A DNA stretch of 41,112 nucleotides from Eubacteriales bacterium. Its GTDB lineage: Bacteria > Bacillota > Clostridia > Lachnospirales > Vallitaleaceae. The DNA lies in assembly GCA_030535295.1 (NCBI GenBank), contig JAUMXK010000013.1:1-41112 (forward strand). Reading direction: 5' to 3'. The notes under the pieces were generated by a model that searched no databases, was not told the origin of the DNA, and worked only from the letters and a program-made list of their open reading frames with translations. Below, piece by piece: positions 32,463 to 41,102 of this stretch (the first letter of the stretch is position 1; each line of letters opens with the position of its first letter). The translations under genes were made by a program, and so were the position numbers.

Positions 32463-33845
32463 CTAAAACAAAATTTCTTTTAATTGCTTAATATGTTTGA
32501 CTCCAATTAGTTCTATTTCCTTATCCCTTTCCGCCTTTTGTAAATTGGCTTCGGGAATGATAATCTTGGTAAAACCCAGTTTTTTGGCTTCTTTGATTCT
32601 TTGCTCGCCGAAAGGAATCCCTCTGACTTCTCCTGTCAGTCCGACTTCGCCCATCACCAGCACCGACTGCGGAATCGGAATCTCCAAATAGGCAGACAGT
32701 ACCGCTGTGGTGACTCCCAAATCAATGGCCGTTTCATCCGCTTTCAGGCCGCCGGCAATATTGACAAAGCAGTCCAAGGCATTGAGCTTTAGTCCGGCTT
32801 TTCTTTCCAATACTGCCATAAGCATCAGTAAACGATTGTAATCATAGCCGGTAACGGTTCTTCTGGCAATATTAAATGCCATGGAAGATAGCAATGCCTG
32901 TACTTCAATGATAAAAGCTCTGCTCCCTTCCATCATACAAACCGCAACCGAGCCGTATTCATTGACCGGCCTACCCTTGAGCATATATTCCGAGGGATTC
33001 AGTACTTCCTCCAGCCCATTTTGTTTCATTTCAAAAATGCTGACTTCATTGCTGGCGCCGAAACGGTTCTTTACCGCTCGAACTAAGCGATAGGTGGCAT
33101 TTTTATCCCCTTCAAAATAAAGCACGGTATCCACCATATGCTCCAGAACCCTCGGTCCTGCAATCAATCCCTCTTTGGTGACATGACCGACAATGAACAC
33201 CGCCATTGCTCTGGTTTTTGCCAAGCGCACCAGATTGGCTGTCACTTCCCTGACCTGACTGACCGAGCCGGCCGCTGAACTGACTTCAGCCTGGTAAATC
33301 GTCTGAATCGAATCAATCATCAAAATATCCGGCTTTTCCGCTTCTACAGTCTGCTCAATTGATTCATAATTGACTTCCGAATAAATCAAAAGCTCTTCGC
33401 TCACAACATTTAGACGATTGGCCCTCAGCTTAATCTGACGAAGGGATTCTTCGCCTGATACATATAGTACCTTTTTCCCTTGGCGGCAAAGCTCTTGACA
33501 AATCTGTAAAAGCAATGTGCTTTTGCCGATTCCCGGGTCACCGCCAATCAGCACCACAGAGCCTTCCATAATTCCTCCGCCAAGAACACGATCAAGCTCG
33601 GATAAACCGGTACTGACTCGAATTTCATCGCTTAAGCAAATCTCATGTAAGCGTTCCGGTTTGGTTGCCGTTTCCGCCAAAAAATTCCCTTTTCCGGCAG
33701 CGGATACCATCTTACCTTTGGGCTCCTCCACATAGCTGTTCCAAGCACCGCAGGCGGAACATCTTCCCAACCATTTCGGGCTTTCATTGCCACATTCCTT
33801 ACAGAAAAATATGACCTTTGCTTTTCCCGATTTTTCTTTTGCCAT
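32463..33845 (-). CDS. radA: DNA repair protein RadA
   Basis: RadA (Sms) is a RecA-like hexameric helicase that promotes branch migration during recombination. The 460-residue protein has a four-cysteine zinc finger (Cys15, 18, 29, 32: CKECGNESPKWLGRCSACG) and a RecA-like ATPase with Walker A GGDPGIGKST (101-110). The RadA-specific VKNRFGASNEVSIFEM follows, and a Lon-protease-like C-terminal domain includes GLKADETAIDLGVTTAVLSAYLEIPIP and GEVGLTGEVRGI. Only the last bases of the preceding gene (ATGGAAAAATTATAA, then AA) lie before its ATG. Initiation probably depends on coupling. In Bacillus radA also follows clpC. Confidence 0.96.
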   Translation of the reverse strand: MAKEKSGKAKVIFFCKECGNESPKWLGRCSACGAWNSYVEEPKGKMVSAAGKGNFLAETATKPERLHEICLSDEIRVSTGLSELDRVLGGGIMEGSVVLIGGDPGIGKSTLLLQICQELCRQGKKVLYVSGEESLRQIKLRANRLNVVSEELLIYSEVNYESIEQTVEAEKPDILMIDSIQTIYQAEVSSAAGSVSQVREVTANLVRLAKTRAMAVFIVGHVTKEGLIAGPRVLEHMVDTVLYFEGDKNATYRLVRAVKNRFGASNEVSIFEMKQNGLEEVLNPSEYMLKGRPVNEYGSVAVCMMEGSRAFIIEVQALLSSMAFNIARRTVTGYDYNRLLMLMAVLERKAGLKLNALDCFVNIAGGLKADETAIDLGVTTAVLSAYLEIPIPQSVLVMGEVGLTGEVRGIPFGEQRIKEAKKLGFTKIIIPEANLQKAERDKEIELIGVKHIKQLKEILF

Positions 33846-33847
33846 TT

Positions 33848-34255
33848 TTATAATTTTTCCATTCTCACAGTTTGAGCACCGGATTCAAAACTTAAGCTAA
33901 AGCTGATTTTTCCGGAATGACTTCCTCCTACTTTACCGACTTGAGTAGAATTAATCAATAGACGGTATTCACCGTCCGGCTCCACACCTATCGTAATTTG
34001 CACCGGCTCCACACCATGTGCGGTGAAGGCGATTTCCGCATTATCCGCTTTAAAATCAGTCACAACGGTTCCCGGAACCGACTCATACAGCAAATACGAA
34101 TTTTTCTCCAAACGGGTAATTTCCTTATGGCTCTTGACTTTATAAGTGTCACCGCCGAATTCATAACCCTCTTGTTTTTGCTTTTCGATACTCTCATAAT
34201 CTCCAAAATTCAAAAAGCCTTTTTCCGAATTTGCAATCAATTTTTCCAGTTTCAT
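33848..34255 (-). CDS. Small conserved protein of unknown function between clpC and radA
   Basis: This 135-residue, beta-rich cytosolic protein has neither signal peptide nor membrane helix. Visible segments are NSEKGFLNFGDYESIEKQKQ, YEFGGDTYKVKSHKEITRLEKN, YESVPGTVVTDFK, and a C-terminal GKISFSLSFESGAQTVRMEKL. Similar short clostridial proteins are sometimes labelled endosialidase, but no sialidase motif (Asp box or catalytic Tyr/Glu) is visible, so that name is not adopted. It follows clpC by nine bases and ends two bases before radA, so it is co-expressed with the proteostasis and repair genes. AGGAGG lies before the ATG. Confidence 0.7.
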   Translation of the reverse strand: MKLEKLIANSEKGFLNFGDYESIEKQKQEGYEFGGDTYKVKSHKEITRLEKNSYLLYESVPGTVVTDFKADNAEIAFTAHGVEPVQITIGVEPDGEYRLLINSTQVGKVGGSHSGKISFSLSFESGAQTVRMEKL

Positions 34256-34264
34256 GTTTTCCTC

Positions 34265-36673
34265 CTAATAGTCTTTCGCTTTGGTTACAAAGCTTAGTTT
34301 ATCCTTGATTGTTCGTATGCTTACCGTGTCGCCTGATTTTATCTTTCCTTCCAGTATCTGATTGGCCAGTTCATCCTCGATGTATTCCTGAATGGCTCTT
34401 TTTATCGGTCTGGCTCCATAGTTTTTGTCAAAGCCTTTTTGGGCAATGAAATTGACTGTGCTAGGAGTCAGGCGCAGCGTAATCTCTCGGTTGGTCTGCA
34501 CTCTCTTTGCCAAATCTTTGAATAACAATTCGACAATTTGCTTGATGTCTTTTTCACTTAAATTGTGGAAGACAATCAATTCATCCAAACGATTGATAAA
34601 TTCCGGACGGAACAGTTTTTTTACCTCATCCAGAACTTTTTTCTTTCTGTCTTTATAATCCTCGTCCTTATTTGCTTTGGTCTGAAAACCTAAGGTGTTT
34701 TGGTTCGCCAGATTTTTGGCCCCCAAGTTCGAGGTCATAATGATAATGGTATTTTTAAAATCCACTTTTCTGCCATGAGAATCGGTGATATGACCATCAT
34801 CCAAAACCTGCAGGAGTATATTAAATACATCCGGATGAGCTTTTTCGATTTCATCGAAGAGAATAATCGAATACGGCTTTCTTCGGATTTTCTCACTCAG
34901 TTGACCACCGTCTTCATGTCCAACATAGCCGGGCGGCGAACCGATTAGTTTGGCTACGCTGTGTTTTTCCATATACTCGGACATATCCACTCGAATCAGA
35001 GCATTTTTATCTCCGAAAATAATTTCTGCCAGCGCCTTGGAAAGCTCAGTTTTTCCGACACCGGTCGGGCCCAGAAACATAAAGGAGCCTACCGGCTTAT
35101 TGGGGTCTTTGATACCGACTCGTCCTCTTTTAATGGCCCTGCTGACTGCTTTGACCGCTTCGTCCTGACCAATGATTTTTTCTTTCAATCTTTGCTCTAA
35201 AAGACGCAGGCGTTCACTTTCTTCCTCACTGAGCTGATGAATCGGAATTCCCGACCAATCCGAAACAACTTCCGCAATCCTTTCCTTATCGACAAGATGG
35301 GATTCTTTTGTACTATGCTGCTGCATTTGTCTTCTCTTATCCAGTTTCTTTTGCAACAGCTTTGCCAATGGTAAGTTGCCTTCTTTTAAGGCAAGCAGCC
35401 TTTCTTCTTCCCATTGACTGATTTCCCCATAATCTTTTTGCGAAAATTCAATTCCCAGACCGATTTTAGCCTTGGAGGCAGCTTCGTCGAGCACATCTAT
35501 CGCTTTATCCGGCAAGAGCCTGTCAGAAATATAGCGTGCGGACAGTTGCACTGCTTCTACCAATGCCTGTTCGGTTATCTCTACTTGATGATAGGCTTCA
35601 TAAATCGGCCTTAGCTCTTTCAAAATAGCAATGGTTTCTTCCACCGTCGGCTCTTCTACGGTCACCGGCTGAAATCTTCTTTCCAATGCTCCGTCTTTTT
35701 CAAAATATTTTCTGTATTCCTCCTGAGTAGTTGCCCCAATCACTCTGAGCTGCCCTCTTGCCAGTTGCGGCTTTAAGATATTGGCAGCATCCAGACTGCC
35801 TTCTGCACCACCGGCCCCAATCATGGTGTGAATCTCATCAATAAACAAAATAATTTGACCGTTTTCCGTCACTTCTTGAATGATGGTTCGCAGCCTTTCT
35901 TCAAAATCTCCACGATAACGTGAACCTGCCACTACCGAGGATAAATCAAGGGCTATAATTTTCTTATCTTTCAGACTCTCAGGGACATCTCCAAAGGCAA
36001 TCCTTTGAGCTAATCCCTCTACAATGGCAGTTTTTCCAACACCGGGTCCGCCGACCAGGCAAGGATTATTTTTGCTCCTGCGACTTAAAATCTGAATCAT
36101 ACGGTTGATTTCTTTATGTCTGCCGACAATCGGGTCAAATCCTTTGTATTTGGCTTCTTCGGTCAAGTCCTGACTGAATTTCGCCAAAGCCGTATCTTTT
36201 TTCTCTCGGCTGTAGTTTAATTTTTGATTGCGATAATCTTGTCCGACAGATCTTAAAAGGGCCTGATAGATTTCATTGTTTGTCACACCAAGCATGTCAA
36301 ACAGCCGGTTTCCCATGCAGTCTCCATCTTGCAAAATAGCAATTAAAATATGTTCCGTCCCGATTAGACTGTTTTTCATACGCAGCGAGATTTCTTCCGC
36401 TGTACTTAAGGCCTTTTGTGCACTGGGACTGTAGCCTTCCGGTTTTTTGGATACGACTGCCGCCTTTGCCATCGGTTTCTTTTTTTCACTTAATTTTTCA
36501 TGAACTCTCTGATAGGTGATATCAAAGCCTTCCAAGGTTGCGGAAGCCAAATTGGAATGGCTTAATAAGCCAAGCAACAAATGCTCCGTTCCTATTTTGA
36601 CAGCAGATAAGCTCTGTGCCGCAATTTCAGCGGACTGTATCGCTTCCTCTGCTTTTTGCGTATATTGCTTCAA
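34265..36673 (-). CDS. clpC: ATP-dependent Clp protease ATPase subunit ClpC
   Basis: ClpC unfolds substrates and feeds them to ClpP. The 802-residue protein has a double Clp N-domain (about residues 5-150), AAA-1 with Walker A GGPGVGKTAI (208-217), FIDEIHTMIGAGGAEGSLDAAN, and a middle region around EEERLLALKEGNLPLAKLLQKKL resembling the UVR-containing insert of ClpC. AAA-2 has GPTGVGKTELSKALA and the sensor region around FRPEFINRLDELIVF. Initiation is at TTG (GGAGG, seven bases, TTG). In Bacillus the gene lies in ctsR-mcsA-mcsB-clpC; here a NERD protein gene precedes it instead. No CtsR or CIRCE operator was recognised upstream. Confidence 0.95.
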   Translation of the reverse strand: MKQYTQKAEEAIQSAEIAAQSLSAVKIGTEHLLLGLLSHSNLASATLEGFDITYQRVHEKLSEKKKPMAKAAVVSKKPEGYSPSAQKALSTAEEISLRMKNSLIGTEHILIAILQDGDCMGNRLFDMLGVTNNEIYQALLRSVGQDYRNQKLNYSREKKDTALAKFSQDLTEEAKYKGFDPIVGRHKEINRMIQILSRRSKNNPCLVGGPGVGKTAIVEGLAQRIAFGDVPESLKDKKIIALDLSSVVAGSRYRGDFEERLRTIIQEVTENGQIILFIDEIHTMIGAGGAEGSLDAANILKPQLARGQLRVIGATTQEEYRKYFEKDGALERRFQPVTVEEPTVEETIAILKELRPIYEAYHQVEITEQALVEAVQLSARYISDRLLPDKAIDVLDEAASKAKIGLGIEFSQKDYGEISQWEEERLLALKEGNLPLAKLLQKKLDKRRQMQQHSTKESHLVDKERIAEVVSDWSGIPIHQLSEEESERLRLLEQRLKEKIIGQDEAVKAVSRAIKRGRVGIKDPNKPVGSFMFLGPTGVGKTELSKALAEIIFGDKNALIRVDMSEYMEKHSVAKLIGSPPGYVGHEDGGQLSEKIRRKPYSIILFDEIEKAHPDVFNILLQVLDDGHITDSHGRKVDFKNTIIIMTSNLGAKNLANQNTLGFQTKANKDEDYKDRKKKVLDEVKKLFRPEFINRLDELIVFHNLSEKDIKQIVELLFKDLAKRVQTNREITLRLTPSTVNFIAQKGFDKNYGARPIKRAIQEYIEDELANQILEGKIKSGDTVSIRTIKDKLSFVTKAKDY

Positions 36674-36696
36674 GGATATTCCTCCTTTGTCTTTCT

Positions 36697-37398
36697 TTAA
36701 TCAATTTCTTCCATTAAGTCTTCTATGATTTTATTTTGCACATAATCAGAAATATTATCCTGTGTATGTCTTTTAATATAGTCAATCACCAGTACCGGCT
36801 GATCAATTATTTTGACTTTTTCACTTTCAACATCTATGCTGCCTTCTCCCGAAAAATAGAGAATCGGAATCGCCCGATAGGAATGACCTTTACTTGCCAA
36901 AAAGGCATCGATTCCCTTTTTGTGTCCCAAAATCTGTAAAATCGGATTGTAGATTTCTGAAATGTATTTATCACCGCTTTTTCCCAGCTTTATCTTTTGC
37001 AGGGATTTATCCGTTTCTTTTCCTCGAATGATTCCACGCATATTCTTGGCTTCCATAATGAAAATACCATTTCTGCCGATAATTACAAAATCTATCTGAC
37101 TGGATTTATTGCCACGAATGATTTTCACATCCGTCAATATCTTATATCCCTGTGGTAAGCGATTAATCAGCTCAAAAACCTTTTCTTCTCCACCTAAACC
37201 AACTTTTAAAATACGGTAATTATTCAAGCTGTCCAAAATTTTTAGGAAAATCAATTGAATTCCCAAAAAGGAAAACATTTGCGTAGCTTCCAGCAGCAAA
37301 AGGCATATCAAAGCCAGGATTCCGTACAAAGCCCATTCGGCGTAAAGTTTTATAATTTGAGAAGTTAAGCGATTGGATTTTTTAACAATTTGCGCCAT
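36697..37398 (-). CDS. Membrane-anchored NERD domain protein
   Basis: The 233-residue protein has two predicted N-terminal helices (about 22-57: WALYGILALICLLLLEA and FLGIQLIFLKIL), followed by a nuclease-related domain. The NERD core is VGLGGEEKVFELINRLPQGYKILTDVKI at 66-93, then QIDFVIIGRNGIFIMEAKN at 101-119. Asp103, Glu116 and Lys118 match the restriction-nuclease-like D-ExK active site. NERD proteins are predicted nucleases but few are characterised. It has its own candidate promoter, AAGGAG before the ATG, and lies 23 bases upstream of clpC, so the two are likely co-transcribed. The role is unknown; nucleic-acid processing at the membrane is inference. Confidence 0.85.
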   Translation of the reverse strand: MAQIVKKSNRLTSQIIKLYAEWALYGILALICLLLLEATQMFSFLGIQLIFLKILDSLNNYRILKVGLGGEEKVFELINRLPQGYKILTDVKIIRGNKSSQIDFVIIGRNGIFIMEAKNMRGIIRGKETDKSLQKIKLGKSGDKYISEIYNPILQILGHKKGIDAFLASKGHSYRAIPILYFSGEGSIDVESEKVKIIDQPVLVIDYIKRHTQDNISDYVQNKIIEDLMEEID

Positions 37399-37416
37399 AT
37401 TTTCTCCTTGTTTTGA

Positions 37417-37425
37417 AGTATATCA
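37417..37425 (-). promoter_or_regulatory. Candidate extended -10 promoter for the NERD-clpC operon
   Basis: The minus strand reads TGATATACT, an extended -10 element, about 20 bases upstream of the NERD gene start. The -35 region (TTTTAT or TTTATT) is poor. It lies in the 57-base AT-rich gap after the upstream gene. Confidence 0.45.
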
Positions 37426-37455
37426 TAATTTTCTCTAAAATAAAATAATTTCTCT

Positions 37456-38118
37456 TTAATTTCCGGCTGCTTCCTCTGCCAATAGTCGGCGGAGTATATC
37501 CCCGGTCATCACTTCATCTTCCGGTTTGGTATAGATTGCCAGATATGCTTCCATCTCCGGTGGAAGAAGCTTGGCAATACGGCTATCTTTCTTTATTTGA
37601 ATGGCAACAACCGTTTCTTTGCCATCGACCTCGGCCGTAATCTGCTCTTTGGCGTATTTTTGCATTTCCGATGGCTCCATATATTCAGATACCGGTACCA
37701 ATCCGGAGTTTTCTATGAAAAAGGTTAGATTTTCTCTATCTAAAATTAAATAGCTTAGTTCACCGGCCGTTGCTTTGGAAATCAGCTTAGTGGTCATCAT
37801 CATTTGTGTCTGCGGATCATTTGCATTGGAAAAATATAATACCTCTATCAGGGCTGTTTTCTTCGGATATTTTTCTTCTACCACGCCAATGATTTCCTTT
37901 TCCAATTCCTCCATACCGGCAAGATTGACAGTTGGAGCGGTCACTGTAATATCTGCAATGACTTCTTTGGGCGGATTAAAGATATAATGATTTAAAACAG
38001 CAAACAAAAGAACAATGGCGGCAATACCTCCTATAATGTGAAATTTATAATATTCCACAATGTATTCCGCTTTTTGCTTAGAATCCAGTTCTGCAAATTT
38101 TTTGCCGTATCTTTCCAT
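37456..38118 (-). CDS. Membrane-anchored protein of unknown function
   Basis: The protein has 220 residues and I do not recognise the family. A short basic/acidic cytoplasmic N terminus (MERYGKKFAELDSKQKAEYIVEYYKFH) is followed by one membrane helix at about 27-46 (IIGGIAAIVLLFAVLNHYIF). The rest is an extracytoplasmic domain (KEVIADITVTAPTVNL, KTALIEVLYFSNANDPQTQMMMTTKLIS, ILDRENLTFFIENSGLVPVSEYM, LAIYTKPEDE). The start at 38118 has AGGAGG four bases upstream; a frame 18 codons longer begins with sequence overlapping the -10 region. It is probably first in its own unit, with a -10 TATACT just upstream. Confidence 0.75.
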   Translation of the reverse strand: MERYGKKFAELDSKQKAEYIVEYYKFHIIGGIAAIVLLFAVLNHYIFNPPKEVIADITVTAPTVNLAGMEELEKEIIGVVEEKYPKKTALIEVLYFSNANDPQTQMMMTTKLISKATAGELSYLILDRENLTFFIENSGLVPVSEYMEPSEMQKYAKEQITAEVDGKETVVAIQIKKDSRIAKLLPPEMEAYLAIYTKPEDEVMTGDILRRLLAEEAAGN

Positions 38119-38154
38119 AATTCCTCCTAATACTCTGATAGACATACTGTTATT

Positions 38155-38160
38155 AGTATA
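38155..38160 (-). promoter_or_regulatory. Candidate -10 element for the unknown membrane protein gene
   Basis: TATACT is read on the minus strand 37 bases before the start codon. The best upstream -35 candidate (TTGTGC) is 19 bases away, so the promoter is only moderately supported. Confidence 0.4.
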
Positions 38161-38261
38161 CCACAAATTCAATTGCTTTGCACAATATTTAGAGGATATT
38201 TTTGATTATTTTTTTCTGAGTTTTTCGGATTCATAGTGTATCTTCCTTTTTTAGAAACAAT

Positions 38262-38312
38262 GCAAAAAAAGAGCAAAATCAGATTATCTTTTCGAAAATC
38301 TTTTCTGCTCTT
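38262..38312 (-). terminator. Rho-independent terminator of the mupG-like gene
   Basis: On the minus strand AAGAGCA (38312-38306) pairs with TGCTCTT (38275-38269), with further internal pairing around TTTTCGAAAA. A run of seven T from the end of the stem follows. It begins 13 bases after the mupG-like stop codon. Confidence 0.75.
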
Positions 38313-38325
38313 CTATATGTTTATC

Positions 38326-39396
38326 TTATCCAACTTTGAAAAAACGAATCTTACCCTCATTTCGAATCAAAGGTAGGATTCCCAAATACTTTTCCGGAAT
38401 TCTGGCAATCACATTGACTCTTTCATCCAATGGCAGATTTTCAATTACAATTTGCATTTCTCCGGAATAACGGCTATAGTTTTCATTATCAATGGTAATG
38501 CTTCCTGCTTTTCTTGGCAATGCCATAGCTGCTTCGATTGTTTGTCCGAAAGTGGAAAACATTCTGGATTCCATCAAGCGTTTCAACCAGCGTGGGGAAT
38601 CATCACGAATGGTGTAGCTTTTCCCGAATAAAAGCTCATCATATTTGTCGGAGAGCGTTTGAACCGGAATATAAATCTCACCGCTTTGTCTGAAATATTC
38701 GATTTTCTCCCATTCTTCTTTACTGATGGCACCATCTCCAACATAAATATTTTCTATTCCGAAATTCAATGTTAAATCCAGATAGCCTACATAAGGAGGA
38801 ATATTGCGATGTTTTTCCAAAGTCGGTAGGCCGTCAAACACCGGTCCTCTTTGTTGAATATCCGAAGCAATAAAGGCCATAATCGAAATATTTCTTTTCC
38901 GCAGGATTTCATTGCGTTTTTTGAAAAATTCTTCATCCAAGCCGGTCTCTTTCCTCGGATAGTAGTTGTGCATAGCACAAACTTCACCGCCTGCCTCCAA
39001 AATAGTATCGATTTCTGTTTCTTTCAAATTGGTGGCATTTAAACAAATCGGCATTTGCTTGGCCATATCGACAAGCTCATCAAGGTGAAAGCCGAAATCG
39101 GGTCTTAGGATACTGATTCCGTATTCTTTGGCTACTTCTATCATATTTTCTTTGTTGACATAATTAAGTGTTCTTTTGGAAACATCCGCAATCAATTGAT
39201 ATCCCATGCTGCGAACTTCATCACACAGGGCTTTCATTTGCTGTGCATAGTCACCTTTTCCTTCTTCGGCAATATGCAGAGAAACAAAAACATACGGACT
39301 TCCTCCGATTGCTTTATATTCCTCGGCCTGCGGAAACAATGACTTGAGTTCTTGAAAATTACTTAAAAACGCTGAAAAATTAAGTGGCTTAAACAT
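38326..39396 (-). CDS. MupG/DUF871 family 6-phospho-N-acetylmuramidase-like protein
   Basis: This 356-residue TIM-barrel protein belongs to the DUF871 family, in which S. aureus MupG hydrolyses MurNAc-6-phosphate-GlcNAc during peptidoglycan recycling. Diagnostic segments are YVFVSLHIAEEGKGDY (35-50), YGISILRPDFGF (92-103) and the family hallmark MHNYYPRKETGLDEEFFKKRN (142-162, with His143, Asn144, Tyr and Arg). A smaller C-terminal domain starts near residue 245. There is no signal peptide, consistent with a cytosolic phospho-sugar substrate. murQ and the MurP transporter are not in the window, so the substrate is inferred. A good promoter (39485-39512), AAAGGAG before ATG and a terminator make it a single-gene unit. 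Confidence 0.87.
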   Translation of the reverse strand: MFKPLNFSAFLSNFQELKSLFPQAEEYKAIGGSPYVFVSLHIAEEGKGDYAQQMKALCDEVRSMGYQLIADVSKRTLNYVNKENMIEVAKEYGISILRPDFGFHLDELVDMAKQMPICLNATNLKETEIDTILEAGGEVCAMHNYYPRKETGLDEEFFKKRNEILRKRNISIMAFIASDIQQRGPVFDGLPTLEKHRNIPPYVGYLDLTLNFGIENIYVGDGAISKEEWEKIEYFRQSGEIYIPVQTLSDKYDELLFGKSYTIRDDSPRWLKRLMESRMFSTFGQTIEAAMALPRKAGSITIDNENYSRYSGEMQIVIENLPLDERVNVIARIPEKYLGILPLIRNEGKIRFFKVG

Positions 39397-39484
39397 CTGT
39401 AGCTCCTTTGTAGTCTGTTCTTTTTGCTCTATTTCTTTTTCTATTTTTGCATCCTATATGAATTGCTTGTATCTAATAGTTTCC

Positions 39485-39512
39485 ATTATACAGCAATCCC
39501 TTTAGAAATCAA
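39485..39512 (-). promoter_or_regulatory. Promoter of the mupG-like gene
   Basis: On the minus strand TTGATT, 16 bases, TATAAT form a strong SigA-type promoter. It gives a leader of about 80 bases. It lies downstream of the fucosidase gene, and no clear terminator separates the two. Confidence 0.75.
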
Positions 39513-39580
39513 TGAAAATTGTATTATTTTATAGCCATGCTTCCAAGAGAACTTCTTGTCGTAGCGGAGCTGAAGTCATC

Positions 39581-41002
39581 TTAATAAATCCCGATAAAGC
39601 TAATTTGCGGACAGACTCGGTATTCCTTGATTTGTATCGTCACCTTTTGGATGTTGTTTCCGGTTTTTACCGGGATTATTTTCTTTCTGCCTATGGTTGT
39701 ACCGGTATACTCTTCTATTCCTTGCTCTCCTTGCAGTAACACCGTATATTTCTCCACTCGCTGACTACTAGGGATTTGCTCCTTTATCACAACATACTTG
39801 ATTGGCTGCGGAGTATCCCATTGCATACTGATAACCACTTCTTCCTTGTGAGAAAGAACCGGCTCATACCAATTGGTATAGTCATCTTTTAGCAGACAAT
39901 CCATTCCTCTTTTTTCCGATGCCTGCGTCCCAGTAAATTTAGCCGTTTCGGCAAGGTTATGGGAAAAGCTGTTTCGAATAAAATGTCCCAATTCTTCCAA
40001 TCTTTTCGCATCCGTTTCTGCAATTCTTCCTTCCGGATTTGGTGGAATATTCAGCAATAGCAAAGCATTGCCGCCAACCGATTTTAGGTATAACTCCTTT
40101 AAATTCTCAAAGCTGCGAACTTTATCATCTTCCTCAGCATGATAAAACCAACCCGGACGAATCGAAACATCAACTTCCGAAGGATACCAGATTAAGTCCC
40201 TTTCATTTTGCAGCAATTCTCTACTGCCCAAATCCTCTTCGCCACTCTTAATTTCCCTCATTCGAAATTCGCTGTTATCCTCCTGCTGGCTGTCGTGTGC
40301 AATCTTTTCATTATCCGCAATTCTCGCCGGAACTACACTCCATTCACTTTCCCTCGTCTTACCGGCTTCATTTCCGCACCAACGAATATCCGGGCCGCAA
40401 ATGCTGATAGTTGCATTCGGCTGTAAACTGCGAATCACTTGATAATAACGCTCCCAATCATATTTTTGTTTTTTGCCGTTCGTTCCTTCTCCGCAAGCTC
40501 CATCAAACCATACGGTAAAAATTTCCCCATAATTACTTAAAAGCTCTGTCAATTGGTTGATAAAATAATCATCATATTCTTTACCATAACCATAAGTTGG
40601 ATGATTTCTATCCCATGGCGAAAGATAAATCCCAACTTTTAACTGATGTTTTCTGCATGATTCAGCAAATTGCTTGACAATGTCAGCTTTTCCATCCAGA
40701 TACGGAGATCTTTTCACGGAATAATCGGTATATGCACTTGGCCACAAACAGAATCCATCGTGATGTTTGCAGGTCAAAATTAATCCTTTCATTTCGGCTT
40801 TGGCCGCTAACTCCGCCCATTGATCCGTATCCACATCCTCAGGACAAAATTTTTGAGGGCTGTCGGTTCCATCTCCCCATTCTTTTCCGGTAAAAGTATT
40901 CATAGTAAAATGAATAAATCCGTAAAACTCCATCTCTTCCTGTCTTAATTGTCTTTCATTGGGTCTTACTACAATCAATTTTTCTTCTAACTGGTTTTTC
41001 AT
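39581..41002 (-). CDS. GH29 family alpha-L-fucosidase
   Basis: This 473-residue glycoside hydrolase of family GH29 removes alpha-linked L-fucose from glycans. The (beta/alpha)-barrel domain shows FYGFIHFTMNTFTGKEWGDG (26-45), LTCKHHDGFCLWPSAYTDYSV (77-95), VGIYLSPWDRNHPTYG, and the nucleophile Asp167 in VWFDGACGEG. The catalytic region extends through WWVPSEVD-like WYPSEVDVSIRPGWFYH and LLLNIPPNPEGRI. A C-terminal beta-sandwich domain follows (about 355-473). There is no signal peptide, so it acts inside the cell on imported oligosaccharides or glycopeptides. AAAAGGA precedes the ATG. The following mupG-like gene has its own promoter. No transporter is adjacent in this window. Confidence 0.92.
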   Translation of the reverse strand: MKNQLEEKLIVVRPNERQLRQEEMEFYGFIHFTMNTFTGKEWGDGTDSPQKFCPEDVDTDQWAELAAKAEMKGLILTCKHHDGFCLWPSAYTDYSVKRSPYLDGKADIVKQFAESCRKHQLKVGIYLSPWDRNHPTYGYGKEYDDYFINQLTELLSNYGEIFTVWFDGACGEGTNGKKQKYDWERYYQVIRSLQPNATISICGPDIRWCGNEAGKTRESEWSVVPARIADNEKIAHDSQQEDNSEFRMREIKSGEEDLGSRELLQNERDLIWYPSEVDVSIRPGWFYHAEEDDKVRSFENLKELYLKSVGGNALLLLNIPPNPEGRIAETDAKRLEELGHFIRNSFSHNLAETAKFTGTQASEKRGMDCLLKDDYTNWYEPVLSHKEEVVISMQWDTPQPIKYVVIKEQIPSSQRVEKYTVLLQGEQGIEEYTGTTIGRKKIIPVKTGNNIQKVTIQIKEYRVCPQISFIGIY

Positions 41003-41039
41003 GATTTTTTTCCTTTTTATTTAATAATAATGTTCTCCT

Positions 41040-41102
41040 AAGCGAGCCCTGCGAGCAATGAGCTTCACAAAATCTGTCAGAAAGATAACTTAGAAGTTAT
41101 CT
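41040..41102 (-). repeat. Copy of an intergenic hairpin repeat (right copy)
   Basis: On the minus strand this aligns base for base with 75-137 on the plus strand at about 47 of 63 positions. This copy keeps a palindrome AGATAACTT-CT-AAGTTATCT. With the flanking TGTCAG/CTGACA it forms a hairpin with 17-base arms and two mismatches (about 41075-41110). It lies between the fucosidase gene and the window edge. The family is not recognised. Confidence 0.6.
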
